Counted from the stretch's first letter, positions 10,683 to 21,150 are shown. The stretch: 64,000 bases of DNA from Macrococcus epidermidis (GCF_003259695.1 NZ_PZJH01000001.1:620001-684000); one strand, 5' to 3'. The notes: generated by a model from the letters alone, not told the origin. Translations and numbers: made by a program.

Positions 10683-11407
10683 CAATCGTAACAGGAAGTT
10701 CAAGAGGAATAGGTGAAGCAACTGCAATTAAACTTGCTGAGGATGGATTCGATGTTCTCGTAAACTATTCAGGGAATCAGGAACGTGCAGAAGCGGTTGT
10801 GGCAAAGATTGAAGCATTAGGACAAAAAGCGATTGCTGTTAAAGCGAATGTCAGTGATGCTGAAGAAGTGAAAGAAATGATACGTATTGCAATTGAAACT
10901 TTTGGTTCGATTGATGTCGTTGTCAATAATGCAGGGATAACACGTGACAATTTAACGATGCGTATGAAAGCCGAAGATTTTGATGATGTTATTGCGACAA
11001 ATTTAAAAGGTGTATTTAACGTTGTGCAATCGGTAACACGACAAATGCTTAAGCAACGATCAGGCGTCATTATTAATATGAGTAGTGTTGTTGGTGCTTT
11101 GGGTAATGCCGGACAAGCGAACTATGTTGCAAGTAAAGCAGGTGTTGAAGGTTTAACGAAAACATTTGCTCGTGAGTTTGCTAGTCGTGGCGTGCGAGTC
11201 AATGCTGTAGCTCCTGGTTTTATTGTAAGTGATATGACAGATAAATTAGGTGCAGATTTAGTAGAAGGTATGAAACAGCAAATTCCACTCGGTACCCTTG
11301 GTGAAGTGAATGATATCGCTGAGGCAGTGAGCTTCCTTGCAAGTAATAAAGCAAAATATATCACGGGTCAGACATTACACGTAAATGGTGGCATGTTTAT
11401 GAACTAA
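10673..11407 (+). CDS. fabG: 3-oxoacyl-[ACP] reductase FabG
   Basis: A 244-residue short-chain dehydrogenase that reduces beta-ketoacyl-ACP with NADPH. The Rossmann glycine motif [10 protein letters not shown] (about 7-16), NNAG (near 86), and the catalytic Ser-Tyr-Lys set ([21 protein letters not shown] region, Tyr near 151, Lys near 155) are all intact. GAGGTGAAG inside the end of fabD serves as its ribosome site. Confidence 0.96.
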   Translation: MALAIVTGSSRGIGEATAIKLAEDGFDVLVNYSGNQERAEAVVAKIEALGQKAIAVKANVSDAEEVKEMIRIAIETFGSIDVVVNNAGITRDNLTMRMKAEDFDDVIATNLKGVFNVVQSVTRQMLKQRSGVIINMSSVVGALGNAGQANYVASKAGVEGLTKTFAREFASRGVRVNAVAPGFIVSDMTDKLGADLVEGMKQQIPLGTLGEVNDIAEAVSFLASNKAKYITGQTLHVNGGMFMN

Positions 11408-11447
11408 GGGGTAAAATAATATAGGATATTTTAAGGAGGTGAAACAC

Positions 11448-11681
11448 ATGGAAAACTTCGACAAAGTAAAAGAAATCATCGTTGATCGCTTAGGCGTTGA
11501 TGCGGATAAAGTTACTGAAAATGCTTCATTTAAAGATGATTTAGGTGCTGATTCTTTAGATATCGCTGAATTAGTAATGGAATTAGAAGATCAATTTGGA
11601 ATGGAAATTCCGGATGAAGAAGCTGAAAAAATCAACACAGTTGGTGATGCAGTTAAATACATTGAATCTTTAGAGGCTTAA
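11448..11681 (+). CDS. acpP: Acyl carrier protein
   Basis: A 77-residue acidic carrier. The phosphopantetheine attachment serine is in [13 protein letters not shown] (about residues 31-43, Ser near 37). AAGGAGGTG at 11433-11441 lies 6 bases before the ATG at 11448. The in-frame GTG at 11439 is inside that ribosome site and is not the start. A strong terminator closes the operon. Confidence 0.97.
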   Translation: MENFDKVKEIIVDRLGVDADKVTENASFKDDLGADSLDIAELVMELEDQFGMEIPDEEAEKINTVGDAVKYIESLEA

Positions 11682-11688
11682 TCATATC

Positions 11689-11729
11689 AATCCTATAACA
11701 CTAACATTTTAGTGCTATAGGATTTTTTT
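11689..11729 (+). terminator. Terminator of the fapR-acpP operon
   Basis: Stem AATCCTATA-a-CACTAA (11689-11704) pairs with TTAGTG-c-TATAGGATT (11709-11724) around a four-base loop, followed by T7. Confidence 0.9.
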
Positions 11730-11809
11730 AGAAATCTCATATATTGCTTTTTTTATAAATCGTTTTAACGTAAAATATAAAGAGTATTACTTGAAAAAGG
11801 AGGAAAAAA

Positions 11810-12535
11810 ATGAACAAAAGACTAGCAATTATTGAGAAGTTTAAGAAAAAAATTAACATAACGTTTGAATCGCTGGATATTGTACCTCAAGACATCACGA
11901 TTTATACGCAGGCATTTTCACATTCTAGTTTCATCAATGATTTTAAACTAGATAAAGTGAATGATAACGAGCGTTTAGAATTTTTAGGTGATGCGGTGTT
12001 AGAATTGATGGTCTCACAATATTTATACAAAGAGCACAGTCATTTACCAGAGGGTAAATTAACGAAGTTACGTGCAGCAATCGTATGTGAACCTTCACTT
12101 GTGACATTTGCGAAACAATTAGGATTTGATCAATTGATCCTTCTTGGTAAAGGAGAAGAAAAAACTGGTGGCAGAACCCGTCCATCTTTAATTGCTGACG
12201 TATTTGAGGCTTTCGTTGGTGCATTATATTTAGATTTAGGGTATGATGCAACGTTAAAGTTTTTCAACCAGTTTATTTTTCCGAATATTACTGAAGACTT
12301 AATTGAAGGCATATTAGATCATAAGACATTTTTACAGGAATATATTCATAAGACGAAAAATGTTCAGGTGACATATCAATTGATTAGTGAAGAAGGTCCG
12401 GCACACTTTAAAACGTTTACTTCGGTTGTCTGCATCGAAGGTGAGCGTTTAGGTATCGGAAGCGGAAGAACGAAGAAAGAATCAGAACAGAAAGCGGCGC
12501 AGGATGCGTTAGCAATTCTGATGGCAGGAGCGTAA
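11810..12535 (+). CDS. rnc: Ribonuclease III
   Basis: A 241-residue double-strand-specific endoribonuclease that processes rRNA precursors and structured transcripts. The catalytic signature NERLEFLGDAVLEL (about 53-66) and the second acidic cluster DVFEAFVGALYLD (about 133-145) are intact; a double-stranded RNA-binding domain occupies about 165-238 and ends with KKESEQKAAQDAL. AAAAGGAGG precedes the ATG. It begins the rnc-smc-ftsY-ylxM-ffh cluster, with smc starting one base after its stop codon. Confidence 0.96.
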   Translation: MNKRLAIIEKFKKKINITFESLDIVPQDITIYTQAFSHSSFINDFKLDKVNDNERLEFLGDAVLELMVSQYLYKEHSHLPEGKLTKLRAAIVCEPSLVTFAKQLGFDQLILLGKGEEKTGGRTRPSLIADVFEAFVGALYLDLGYDATLKFFNQFIFPNITEDLIEGILDHKTFLQEYIHKTKNVQVTYQLISEEGPAHFKTFTSVVCIEGERLGIGSGRTKKESEQKAAQDALAILMAGA

Positions 12536-12536
12536 T

Positions 12537-15500
12537 ATGGTTTATTTGAAACAAGTCTCTGCATATGGCTTTAAATCATTTGCAGATAAGACAACTGCTA
12601 ATTTCGATTCGGGTGTAACAGCAATAGTTGGACCAAACGGTTCAGGAAAAAGTAACATTACTGATGCAATTAAATGGGTGTTAGGTGAACAATCAGCTAA
12701 GAGTTTACGTGGTGCGAAGATGGAAGATGTAATATTCTCGGGTGCACAGGATAGAAAGCCACAAAATTATGCTGAAGTTACACTTACAATGGATAATCAC
12801 AAACGCATGTTAAACATAGATGCTGATATTGTAGAAGTAACGCGTAAATTATATCGTAATGGTGACAGTGAATACTTATTAAATAAACAAAAAAGCCGTT
12901 TAAAAGATGTGACGGAATTATTTTTGGATAGTGGATTAGGACGAGATGCATTCAGCATGATCTCACAAGGGAAAGTCGATCAAGTATTAAACGCAAAACC
13001 AGAAGAACGCAGACAATTAATTGAAGAAGCGGCTGGTGTATTAAAGTATAAAAAACGCAAAAAAGAAACAGAATCCAAACTCGAAGATACGAATAATAAT
13101 TTATTGCGTGTGCATGATATCATCTACGACCTAAAAGATAGAGTGGAACCTTTAAAGATTGAAGCCAGTATCGCTGAAGAATACTTAGCACTTTCTGAAG
13201 AAATGAAAGATGCAGATATACAAGTGACAATTGCTGATATTGAAACGACGCGACAAGACTTTACGAAATATGAAGATGAAATCAATGAATTTAATGGTTT
13301 GATTCAGTTTAAAAAAGAAAAAAGTGAGCGTATTAATGAAAGGTTATCACATCATAAATCACAAAGAAAAGCACTTCAGGAAAGCATTCATACTTTGAAT
13401 CAATCACTTCTCTCAACGACTGAACAAATTGAACGATATATCGGTCAGGTAAACGTTCTAAAAGAACGTTTAACCAACCAGAATGAATCTTCAGCGAAAC
13501 GAAACGAACGTTTAAAAAAATATAATGAACAGTTAACAAATGAATTAGCACGAAAAGAAGAAATTGAGACGAAGATTCAAACTTTATCGGTGAATAAGAA
13601 AGCGTTAGATCGTCAATTAAAAGCGCAACAAAAGGAATTAACAGAACTAGATTTAGATAACGAAACGTTGATTGATGAAACACGTGATAGCTATTATGAA
13701 AAGTTAAGCGAGCAAACTGCACTGTCGAATGAAATAAAACTTATTGAAAAAGAAGTCGAGCAATTTAATCAGAAACAATCGAAACAACAAACTGTCAATA
13801 ATAATGTAGAACAAGACTTTGAAGCAATTCAGCAAACAATAGGACATTTGAACAATACAATTACATCCAAGACAAATGACCTTGATAAATTGCGAGAAGA
13901 ATATAAACAGGCTCTTTCTAATATAGAATCCAGGAAAGCAGAATATAATACCGTGCGCGAAAAATATTCACAAGCACGCCGTTATATTGAAGATTTAGAG
14001 CGTAAAAGAGAACGTTTAACGTTAATGCAGGAAGAGTATCAAGGCTATTATCAAGGCGTACGTATATTGTTGAAGCATAAAGATCAATTAAATGGTATCC
14101 ACACTACTGTATTAGATGTCATTGAAATAGATGCACAATATAATGATGCGTTAGATAGTGCACTTAGTGCTAGCTTACAACATATTATCGTAGATGATGA
14201 ACAGGCGGGACGTACAGCAATTCAATTTTTACGCGATAAAAAGTATGGCAGAGCAACATTTTTACCGCTCTCAGTGATTAAACCGAGATCAATCACACAC
14301 GAAGTCCGTCAAATCGTAAACAATATGCCAGGTTTTATTAATACTCTGAATGAACTGATTCACACAGAGCAAACATATCAATCAATTATTGATAATGTAT
14401 CAGGAAATGTACTTGTTTGTGATACTTTGAAGCATGCTAATGAAATCGCCAGAGCCATCGGGTTTAAATATCGTATCGTAACATTAGATGGGGATATTGT
14501 TAATCCAGGCGGATCAATGTCTGGAGGAAGTAAAAATAAACCGACGCAAGCTTTAACAGCACGAAATGATTTACAAGTGATAACAAATCAACTTGCAGAA
14601 TTTAGAGCATCTACAGAGCAACTTAAAAAGCAGGTTGATACTTTATCAGAAATGATAACAACTGAAGAAATGAAAGTGAACCAGTTGCGTATTGATGGCG
14701 AAACATTGCGTGATGATGTGCATCAACTGAAATTGTCATTAGAAGAAGCTACTGCAAAAGAACGCCGACTAAAAGTGATGCATGAAGAAGTGGAATCATT
14801 AATGAAAGAGTCTGAATACATTGCTTCTAGACAACGGCTTATTAAAGTGCATCGCGAAACGATAAATGCAATCGAATTAGAACTGGTTAATTTAAATGCA
14901 CGTATTCAAAATTTTAATAATAATGCGAGCGACAAGAAGTCGATTGAAAAAAAATTAAATGATAATATTAATGATTTGAAAAATGAACTTGCAGTATTAA
15001 CAACAAAGATTACGCATCAAACTGATATATTAAATGAACGTATAGCTCAAATCAAAGATGTACAAGCTGAAATAGATGCGCTTCATCTGGATGCAAATCA
15101 AATAAATGTAGCAGCTGTTGAGCAGGAGATTATTGCTAAAGAAGAAACATTAAGAACATTATCTGAAGAAAAATTAGCAATTGAGTCGCGTATGCAAACT
15201 GAAGATGAAAATTTATCTGAACTTGCATCATCCATTGATAATATGGATAAAGAATATAATGAATTATTGCGTCAGATTAGTGGTATTGAGAATGGAGTAG
15301 GTGAATTAAAAGGAAAGCATTCCAGATTAAATGTTCTACTGGACAACCTGATTAATCATTTACTTGAGCAATATCAGATGACATTTGAATCAGCAAAAGA
15401 TTATGTTTGGGAAACACTTGGTGTAGAGGATGTCTTCCAGACAGATTTAGAACATCTACGTAAGCGTGTACGTTTAACGAAGATTTCTATCGAAGAACTA

Positions 15501-16124
15501 GGTAATGTTAATTTAAATGCGATAGAGCAATATAAGGCAGTCGGTGAACGTTATGAATTTTTAACAAACCAGGAAGCGGACTTATTAGAAGCGAAAGCAA
15601 ATTTAGAATCAATTATTCATGAAATGGATGAGACAGTTTCTGTTCGTTTTATGGAGACGTTTGAAACTGTATCTCGTGCCTTTGAACGTATATTCAAACA
15701 GTTGTTTGGTGGAGGTACGGGATTATTACAACTTACAAGTGAAGATGTACTCACTGCGGGTATTGACATATTTGTTGAGCCGCCAGGGAAACGTCGTCAA
15801 AATTTAAGTCTTTTATCAGGTGGGGAACGAGCGCTGACTGCGATTGTATTATTATTCTCAATTTTACAGGCAAGAAGCGCGCCATTTGTTATACTAGATG
15901 AAGTAGAAGCGGCACTTGATGAAGCAAATGTTAATCGATTTGCTGATTTTCTGAATACTTTAACACAAGATACGCAGTTTATCGTAATTACGCATCGAAA
16001 AGGTACGATGGAAAAAAGTGATCGTTTATATGGTGTTACGATGCAAAACTCTGGAATAACACAACTTGTTAGCGTGAATTTAAAAGATTTAGATGATAAA
16101 AAACTAAAGGAGCTGACTAAATAA
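12537..16124 (+). CDS. smc: Chromosome partition protein Smc
   Basis: A 1195-residue SMC ATPase that compacts and helps segregate chromosomes with ScpA and ScpB. Walker A GPNGSGKSN is near residues 32-40, the signature LSGGERAL near 1092 and Walker B FVILDEVEAALDEAN near 1120. Two long coiled coils (about 170-500 and 670-1000) flank the hinge around 510-660. The length is close to the usual 1185-1190. It is translationally coupled to rnc before it and ftsY after it (TAATG overlap). Confidence 0.97.
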   Translation: MVYLKQVSAYGFKSFADKTTANFDSGVTAIVGPNGSGKSNITDAIKWVLGEQSAKSLRGAKMEDVIFSGAQDRKPQNYAEVTLTMDNHKRMLNIDADIVEVTRKLYRNGDSEYLLNKQKSRLKDVTELFLDSGLGRDAFSMISQGKVDQVLNAKPEERRQLIEEAAGVLKYKKRKKETESKLEDTNNNLLRVHDIIYDLKDRVEPLKIEASIAEEYLALSEEMKDADIQVTIADIETTRQDFTKYEDEINEFNGLIQFKKEKSERINERLSHHKSQRKALQESIHTLNQSLLSTTEQIERYIGQVNVLKERLTNQNESSAKRNERLKKYNEQLTNELARKEEIETKIQTLSVNKKALDRQLKAQQKELTELDLDNETLIDETRDSYYEKLSEQTALSNEIKLIEKEVEQFNQKQSKQQTVNNNVEQDFEAIQQTIGHLNNTITSKTNDLDKLREEYKQALSNIESRKAEYNTVREKYSQARRYIEDLERKRERLTLMQEEYQGYYQGVRILLKHKDQLNGIHTTVLDVIEIDAQYNDALDSALSASLQHIIVDDEQAGRTAIQFLRDKKYGRATFLPLSVIKPRSITHEVRQIVNNMPGFINTLNELIHTEQTYQSIIDNVSGNVLVCDTLKHANEIARAIGFKYRIVTLDGDIVNPGGSMSGGSKNKPTQALTARNDLQVITNQLAEFRASTEQLKKQVDTLSEMITTEEMKVNQLRIDGETLRDDVHQLKLSLEEATAKERRLKVMHEEVESLMKESEYIASRQRLIKVHRETINAIELELVNLNARIQNFNNNASDKKSIEKKLNDNINDLKNELAVLTTKITHQTDILNERIAQIKDVQAEIDALHLDANQINVAAVEQEIIAKEETLRTLSEEKLAIESRMQTEDENLSELASSIDNMDKEYNELLRQISGIENGVGELKGKHSRLNVLLDNLINHLLEQYQMTFESAKDYVWETLGVEDVFQTDLEHLRKRVRLTKISIEELGNVNLNAIEQYKAVGERYEFLTNQEADLLEAKANLESIIHEMDETVSVRFMETFETVSRAFERIFKQLFGGGTGLLQLTSEDVLTAGIDIFVEPPGKRRQNLSLLSGGERALTAIVLLFSILQARSAPFVILDEVEAALDEANVNRFADFLNTLTQDTQFIVITHRKGTMEKSDRLYGVTMQNSGITQLVSVNLKDLDDKKLKELTK

Positions 16125-17389
16125 TGAGTTTTTTTAAGAAACTTAAAGATAGATTCGTCGCAAAAGAGGAACCGAAAAATTTACAAGATGACCTGCAACC
16201 ATTAGATGATATTGGAACGCAGGATATCGATCCCCAAAGCGAGAGTCAAACGAAAACGTACGATCATAAACCGGTAGATGTATTTGAACAGCCACAGCAA
16301 GAAACAAAGTCAGCACCTAAGAAACAATCTACTGGTTGGGAATTTGACTTTGAAGATGATGATTTAATCTCTATAGAAGAGTTCGAAGAATGGGAATCAC
16401 AACAACTTGGTGCGAAATTCCGAGAAGGTTTAGAGAAATCTCGTGAAAACTTCCAGAATAAATTAAATGATTTATTAGCGATGTATCGTACTGTAGATGA
16501 AGATTTCTTCGAGGCATTGGAAGAAATGTTAATTCAGGCGGACGTTGGATTTAATACAGTGATGGAACTTGTAGAATCATTACGTATGGAAGCAAAACGC
16601 CAGAATATCACTGAAACTGCAGATTTACGTGAAGTTATTGTTGAAAAAATTGTAGAAATTTACGAGCAGGAAGACGATGAACTTCAAAAGATGAATATTC
16701 AGGAAGGCGAGTTAACTGTTATTTTAATGGTTGGGGTAAACGGTGTTGGTAAAACGACAACAATCGGTAAGCTCGCGCACCGCTATAAAGCGCAAGGTAA
16801 GCAAGTAATGCTTGCAGCAGGAGACACTTTCCGTGCCGGTGCCATTGAACAATTACAAGTATGGGGAGACCGTGTTGGTGTCGAAGTCATTAAACAGAAA
16901 GAAGGATCAGATCCAGCAGCTGTTATGTATGATGCTGTAAATGCTGCGAAGAACCGCGGTGCAGACATTTTAATTTGTGATACGGCAGGTCGTTTGCAAA
17001 ATAAAGCGAACTTAATGACAGAGCTTGAAAAAGTAAAGAAAGTATTATCAAAAGCAGTACCAGGTGCACCACATGAAGTATTATTAGCACTTGATGCGAC
17101 GACCGGACAAAATGCTTTAGTTCAAGCGAAAGCTTTTAAAGAAGTAACAGATGTGTCAGGTATCGTATTGACTAAATTAGATGGTACTGCAAAAGGTGGT
17201 ATCGTACTTGCTATACGTAATGAATTACACATTCCTGTTAAGTTTGTCGGATTAGGAGAAAAGCTGGATGACCTGCAACCTTTTGATGCAGAAAGTTATG
17301 TATACGGATTATTTGCTGATATGATTGAACAATCTACAGATGAAGAAAACAAAGCAGCAGAAGTTTTAAAGGATGCTCGAGATGAGTAG
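16124..17389 (+). CDS. ftsY: Signal recognition particle receptor FtsY
   Basis: A 421-residue SRP GTPase that docks SRP-ribosome complexes at the membrane. The first 120 residues form an acidic, low-complexity A domain. The NG domain follows, with [13 protein letters not shown] near 204-216, DTAGR near 286 and [10 protein letters not shown] near 349. With ffh two genes downstream, both protein components of co-translational targeting are encoded here. Confidence 0.97.
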   Translation: MSFFKKLKDRFVAKEEPKNLQDDLQPLDDIGTQDIDPQSESQTKTYDHKPVDVFEQPQQETKSAPKKQSTGWEFDFEDDDLISIEEFEEWESQQLGAKFREGLEKSRENFQNKLNDLLAMYRTVDEDFFEALEEMLIQADVGFNTVMELVESLRMEAKRQNITETADLREVIVEKIVEIYEQEDDELQKMNIQEGELTVILMVGVNGVGKTTTIGKLAHRYKAQGKQVMLAAGDTFRAGAIEQLQVWGDRVGVEVIKQKEGSDPAAVMYDAVNAAKNRGADILICDTAGRLQNKANLMTELEKVKKVLSKAVPGAPHEVLLALDATTGQNALVQAKAFKEVTDVSGIVLTKLDGTAKGGIVLAIRNELHIPVKFVGLGEKLDDLQPFDAESYVYGLFADMIEQSTDEENKAAEVLKDARDE

Positions 17390-17723
17390 TGATTTAGTTA
17401 AAACGATGCGCATGAATTATTTGTTTGATTTTTATCAGTCATTATTAACAGATAAACAGCGTAATTATTTGGAGCGTTATTACTTACTGGATGAATCACT
17501 TTCTGAAATTGCAGAAACTTTTAATGTGTCACGTCAGGCTGTTTATGATAATATTAGACGTACTGACGAATTATTAGAAGATTATGAGACGCGTCTAGGC
17601 TTATATGAAAAATTTGAACAAAGACAACAATTAATTAATAGCATTCATACTGAATTAGCAAAGGCAACAATTAACAAAGATAAGATTAATCAATATATTG
17701 AAGCATTACAGAAAATAGAATGA
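17382..17723 (+). CDS. ylxM: YlxM-like HTH protein, SRP-associated
   Basis: A 113-residue protein with a sigma-70 region 4-like helix-turn-helix ([20 protein letters not shown], about residues 40-59). The family is conserved between ftsY and ffh in Firmicutes and has been reported to interact with SRP in streptococci. AAAGGA precedes the ATG at 17382; an upstream in-frame TTG at 17373 gives three extra residues but poorer spacing. It overlaps ftsY by 8 bases and ends 13 bases before ffh. Confidence 0.92.
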   Translation: MSSDLVKTMRMNYLFDFYQSLLTDKQRNYLERYYLLDESLSEIAETFNVSRQAVYDNIRRTDELLEDYETRLGLYEKFEQRQQLINSIHTELAKATINKDKINQYIEALQKIE

Positions 17724-17736
17724 GGGGGGTCATTGT

Positions 17737-19089
17737 ATGGCTTTTGAAGGATTATCAGATCGACTCCAGGCTACAATGCAGAAAATTAAAGGAAAAGGTA
17801 AAGTTACTGAAGCGGATATAAAAGTGATGATGCGTGAAGTACGTTTAGCATTGCTTGAGGCAGACGTTAACTTTAAAGTTGTAAAGCAGTTCGTTGCAAC
17901 TGTTTCTGAACGTGCGTTAGGTTCAGATGTTATGAGTTCTTTAACACCTGGACAACAAGTCATTAAGATTGTACAGGATGAATTAACAACATTGATGGGT
18001 GGAGAAAACACTCAGATTAATATGAGTAAGAAACCACCGACAGTAGTTATGATGGTCGGTTTGCAGGGGGCAGGTAAAACGACAACTGCAGGGAAACTTG
18101 CACTATTAATGAGAAAGAAATATAATAAAAAACCTTTACTTGTTGCCTGTGATATTTATAGACCAGCAGCAATCCAGCAGTTACAAACAGTAGGTAAGCA
18201 AATCGATATACCTGTATTTACTTTAGGTGATCAAGTATCTCCTGCTGAAATTACAGAACGCGCATTACAACATGCAAAAGAGGAACATCTTGATTTTGTG
18301 ATTATTGATACTGCAGGTCGACTGCATATTGATGAAAAGCTGATGCAGGAACTTGTAGATGTTAAAGAAGTAGCGAAACCTGATGAAATAATGCTCGTTG
18401 TAGATTCTATGACCGGTCAGGATGCAGTAAATGTTGCTGAAAGTTTTGATGGGCAATTAGATGTTACGGGTGTTACCTTAACTAAACTTGATGGAGATAC
18501 ACGTGGTGGTGCGGCGCTTTCTATTAGAAGTGTTACACAAAAACCTATTAAGTTTGTTGGTATGAGTGAGAAGATGGACGGCTTAGAACCTTTCCATCCT
18601 GAACGTATGGCATCACGTATTTTAGGTATGGGTGATGTATTAAGCTTAATCGAAAAGGCTCAATCTCAGGTTGATGAATCGAAAGCAAAAGAATTAGAAC
18701 AAAAGATGCGTACGTCATCATTTACTTTTGATGATTTTCTCGATCAGCTGGAGCAAGTGAAAGCACTTGGACCTTTAGATGATCTGCTTAAAATGATACC
18801 AGGTGCAAATAAGATGAAGCAAGTTAATCAGCTGAATATGAATCCAAAGCAAATCGATCATATTCAGGCGATTATTCGAAGCATGACAAAAGAAGAGCGT
18901 GAAAATCCGGCAATCATCAATGTGAGTCGTAAAAAACGTATCGCTAAAGGCTCAGGACGCAGTTTATCGGAAGTAAACAAACTGATTAAACAATTTGATG
19001 AGATGAAGAAAATGATGAAGCAGTTTAGCGGAATGAAAAAAGGTAAAAAAGGCAAAAATCCATTTGCAGGTATGAATTTACCATTTTAA
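17737..19089 (+). CDS. ffh: Signal recognition particle protein Ffh
   Basis: The 450-residue SRP54 homologue that binds signal sequences and SRP RNA. The N domain (1-95) leads into the GTPase motif GLQGAGKTTTAGK near 107-119, with DTAGR near 189 and TKLDGDTRGG near 248. The methionine-rich M domain spans about 320-430, and the basic tail is rich in lysine and methionine. GAGGGGGG precedes the ATG. Confidence 0.97.
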   Translation: MAFEGLSDRLQATMQKIKGKGKVTEADIKVMMREVRLALLEADVNFKVVKQFVATVSERALGSDVMSSLTPGQQVIKIVQDELTTLMGGENTQINMSKKPPTVVMMVGLQGAGKTTTAGKLALLMRKKYNKKPLLVACDIYRPAAIQQLQTVGKQIDIPVFTLGDQVSPAEITERALQHAKEEHLDFVIIDTAGRLHIDEKLMQELVDVKEVAKPDEIMLVVDSMTGQDAVNVAESFDGQLDVTGVTLTKLDGDTRGGAALSIRSVTQKPIKFVGMSEKMDGLEPFHPERMASRILGMGDVLSLIEKAQSQVDESKAKELEQKMRTSSFTFDDFLDQLEQVKALGPLDDLLKMIPGANKMKQVNQLNMNPKQIDHIQAIIRSMTKEERENPAIINVSRKKRIAKGSGRSLSEVNKLIKQFDEMKKMMKQFSGMKKGKKGKNPFAGMNLPF

Positions 19090-19091
19090 TC

Positions 19092-19129
19092 AAAAAAGGA
19101 ATGAAACGTTATCTGTTTCATTCTTTTTT
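19092..19129 (+). terminator. Terminator after ffh
   Basis: GAATGAAAC (19099-19107) pairs with GTTTCATTC (19115-19123), extended by an A-rich/T-rich base and a T run. It ends the rnc-ffh transcript. Confidence 0.88.
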
Positions 19130-19170
19130 GAATTTAGATAAAAAAATATAATTTTGTAAAGAAAAAATAC

Positions 19171-19199
19171 TTTACAGGTTGGAGGGAGTCTGTTATCAT
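19171..19199 (+). promoter_or_regulatory. rpsP promoter with overlapping inverted repeat
   Basis: TTTACA (19171-19176), a 17-base spacer, then TATCAT (19194-19199). A perfect seven-base inverted repeat, TGTAAAG (19155-19161) / CTTTACA (19170-19176), overlaps the -35 box. Confidence 0.65.
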
Positions 19200-19238
19200 T
19201 AATTCTTGTAGAAAGTTATGAAATGGAGAGATTTAATT

Positions 19239-19514
19239 ATGGCAGTAAAAATTCGTTTAACTCGTATGGGATCAAAAAGAAACCCATTCTATCGTATCGT
19301 AGTAGCAGACGCTCGTGCACCTCGTGACGGACGTATCATCGAAGCAATCGGAACTTATAATCCAGTTGCTAAACCAGAAGCTGAAATTAAAGTTAATGAA
19401 GAGTTAGCTTTAAAATGGTTAGCAGAAGGTGCTAAACCTACTGATACAGTACGTAATATCTTGTCTGGACAAGGTATCATGGAAAAATTCCATAACCAAA
19501 AAATCGCGAAGTAA
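19239..19514 (+). CDS. rpsP: 30S ribosomal protein S16
   Basis: A 91-residue S16 protein beginning [20 protein letters not shown], the typical N-terminus. ATGGAGAG (19223-19230) is its ribosome site, and an in-frame ATG at 19218 lies upstream of that site and is rejected. It is followed after 5 bases by khpA. S16 is a primary assembly protein of the 30S body. Confidence 0.97.
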   Translation: MAVKIRLTRMGSKRNPFYRIVVADARAPRDGRIIEAIGTYNPVAKPEAEIKVNEELALKWLAEGAKPTDTVRNILSGQGIMEKFHNQKIAK

Positions 19515-19519
19515 TTCCG

Positions 19520-19747
19520 ATGGAAAAATTATTACAAACGATTATTGAACCACTCGTCGATCATCCGCAAGATATTAAGATTGAAAAAGAAGAACATGCA
19601 ACGAGTATTACCTATCATTTAATTCTACATTCAGATGATGTTGGAAAAGTAATAGGTAAACATGGACGTATTGCGAAAGCGATTCGAACGGTCGTTTCAG
19701 GGTCTAATAACGAGTCAAGTAAGAAAGTGTTTGTAGAAATTGATTAA
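19520..19747 (+). CDS. khpA: KH-domain RNA-binding protein KhpA
   Basis: A 75-residue single KH domain protein with the RNA-contacting loop IGKHGRIAKAIRTVV (about 45-59, GxxG type). In streptococci and other Firmicutes KhpA pairs with KhpB and affects cell division and elongation. The gene (ylqC in B. subtilis) normally follows rpsP, as here. No strong ribosome site lies in the 5-base gap, so it is probably coupled to rpsP translation. A terminator hairpin separates it from rimM. Confidence 0.93.
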   Translation: MEKLLQTIIEPLVDHPQDIKIEKEEHATSITYHLILHSDDVGKVIGKHGRIAKAIRTVVSGSNNESSKKVFVEID

Positions 19748-19774
19748 GAGTGCCATTTTTGGTACTCTTTTTTT
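19747..19774 (+). terminator. Terminator between khpA and rimM
   Basis: AGAGTGCC (19747-19754) pairs with GGTACTCT (19761-19768), with one G-T pair, followed by a T-rich tract. It lies inside the rpsP-to-trmD gene string, so it may attenuate rather than fully end the transcript. Confidence 0.75.
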
Positions 19775-19799
19775 ATGAGGATGAGTGGAGGTATTCTTA

Positions 19800-20300
19800 A
19801 TGAATGTAAATGTTGGAAAGATTGTAAATATGCATGGTGTTAAAGGTGAGGTTAAAATATTATCAGCATCTGATTTTGCTGAAGAACGGTTTCAGCCCGG
19901 TAAAGTATTATTGATTCCTTTTAAAGATGAAACAGTAGAACTTACAATTAAGTCGTATCGTGTGCATAAGAACTTTCATATGGTCGCATTCGTTGGCATT
20001 AATAATATTAATGACGTTGAACAATATAAAGGTCTTGATGTTTATCAGGATGTAGATACTGCATCACTTCCTTTAGAAGAAAATGAATATTATTATAGCG
20101 ATATCATTGGGTGTGAAGTTTTTAATGATGGTGTATCAATCGGTAAAGTGACAGATATTTTTGAAACAGGTGCAAATGATGTTTGGGTAATTCGTGGAGA
20201 AAAAGAACATCTTATTCCATATATTGAAGATGTCGTAAAAGAAATTGATATTGAAAATAAACGTATTACAATAGAAGCGATGGAAGGTCTCTTATCGTGA
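19800..20300 (+). CDS. rimM: Ribosome maturation factor RimM
   Basis: A 166-residue 30S assembly factor that binds S19. The N-terminal region reads [17 protein letters not shown], and the C-terminal PRC-barrel segment contains [11 protein letters not shown] (about 96) and GANDVWVI (about 124). GTGGAGG (19785-19791) is 8 bases before the ATG; the longer frame from the GTG at 19785 would start inside that site. It overlaps trmD by 4 bases. Confidence 0.95.
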   Translation: MNVNVGKIVNMHGVKGEVKILSASDFAEERFQPGKVLLIPFKDETVELTIKSYRVHKNFHMVAFVGINNINDVEQYKGLDVYQDVDTASLPLEENEYYYSDIIGCEVFNDGVSIGKVTDIFETGANDVWVIRGEKEHLIPYIEDVVKEIDIENKRITIEAMEGLLS

Positions 20301-21022
20301 GAATTGATTATTTAACACTTTTTCCAGAAATGTTTGATATATTAAATCATTCCATTATGAAACGTTCACAGGATAAGGGCATCATTCAATTCAATACTGT
20401 TAACTTTAGAGATTATTCAAACAATAAACATCATCAAGTTGATGATTATCCATATGGTGGAGGGCAAGGGATGGTGTTAAAACCAGAACCAATCTTCAAT
20501 GCGATGGATCATCTTGACAAAACTGATAAGACACGTGTCATATTAATGTGTCCACAAGGAAAACGTTTTGATCAGGCTAAAGCAGAGGAATTAGCACATG
20601 CAGACCATCTTGTATTTATTTGTGGTCATTATGAAGGATATGATGAGCGTATTCGAACAGAACTCGTAACAGATGAAATTTCTTTAGGAGACTTTGTATT
20701 AACAGGTGGAGAATATGCAGCGATAACAATGACAGATGCGATTGTTCGGTTAATACCGGAAGTATTGGGTAATGAAGTATCTCATGAAGATGACTCATTT
20801 TCAAGCGGTCTACTGGAGCATCCTCAATATACAAGACCGGCAGAATTTCAAGGGTTAAAGGTGCCAGACGTATTAATGAGCGGCGATCATAAACGCATTG
20901 CAGAATGGCGTCATAAAGCATCTTTAAAAAGAACGTTTGAACGTCGTCCAGATTTGTTAGAAACTTATCCTTTAACCGAGCAAGATTTAAAAATATTAAA
21001 AGAATTGAAAGATAATAAGTAG
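20297..21022 (+). CDS. trmD: tRNA (guanine-N1)-methyltransferase TrmD
   Basis: A 241-residue SPOUT methyltransferase that makes m1G37 in tRNA and prevents frameshifting. Signatures are [16 protein letters not shown] (about 50-65), [12 protein letters not shown] (about 111-122) and [13 protein letters not shown] (about 132-144), which together form the trefoil-knot SAM site. It starts with GTG, overlapping the rimM stop. Confidence 0.96.
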   Translation: MRIDYLTLFPEMFDILNHSIMKRSQDKGIIQFNTVNFRDYSNNKHHQVDDYPYGGGQGMVLKPEPIFNAMDHLDKTDKTRVILMCPQGKRFDQAKAEELAHADHLVFICGHYEGYDERIRTELVTDEISLGDFVLTGGEYAAITMTDAIVRLIPEVLGNEVSHEDDSFSSGLLEHPQYTRPAEFQGLKVPDVLMSGDHKRIAEWRHKASLKRTFERRPDLLETYPLTEQDLKILKELKDNK

Positions 21023-21040
21023 GATAATATAAAAAATATA

Positions 21041-21069
21041 TTGACTTGTATTATGTAACCTAGTATAAT
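21041..21069 (+). promoter_or_regulatory. rplS promoter
   Basis: TTGACT (21041-21046), 17-base spacer, TATAAT (21064-21069): a near-consensus vegetative promoter. It gives a transcript start near 21076 and a 75-base untranslated leader. Confidence 0.82.
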
Positions 21070-21075
21070 TATAAA

Positions 21076-21150
21076 AGTGTGAAAAACACATAAATCACTA
21101 TGATCCGCTGAGCTGAGCCTTAAGAACATAGGTAGAAGGAGAAGAATAAT
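21076..21150 (+). ncRNA. Structured 5' leader of rplS (L19 leader candidate)
   Basis: The leader can fold into a small hairpin GTGT-gaaaa-ACAC (21077-21089) and a second element closed by CTATG (21098-21102) / CATAG (21127-21131) just before the ribosome site GAAGGAG. Firmicutes commonly carry an autoregulatory L19 leader at this position. The assignment is from position and pairing only. Confidence 0.55.
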
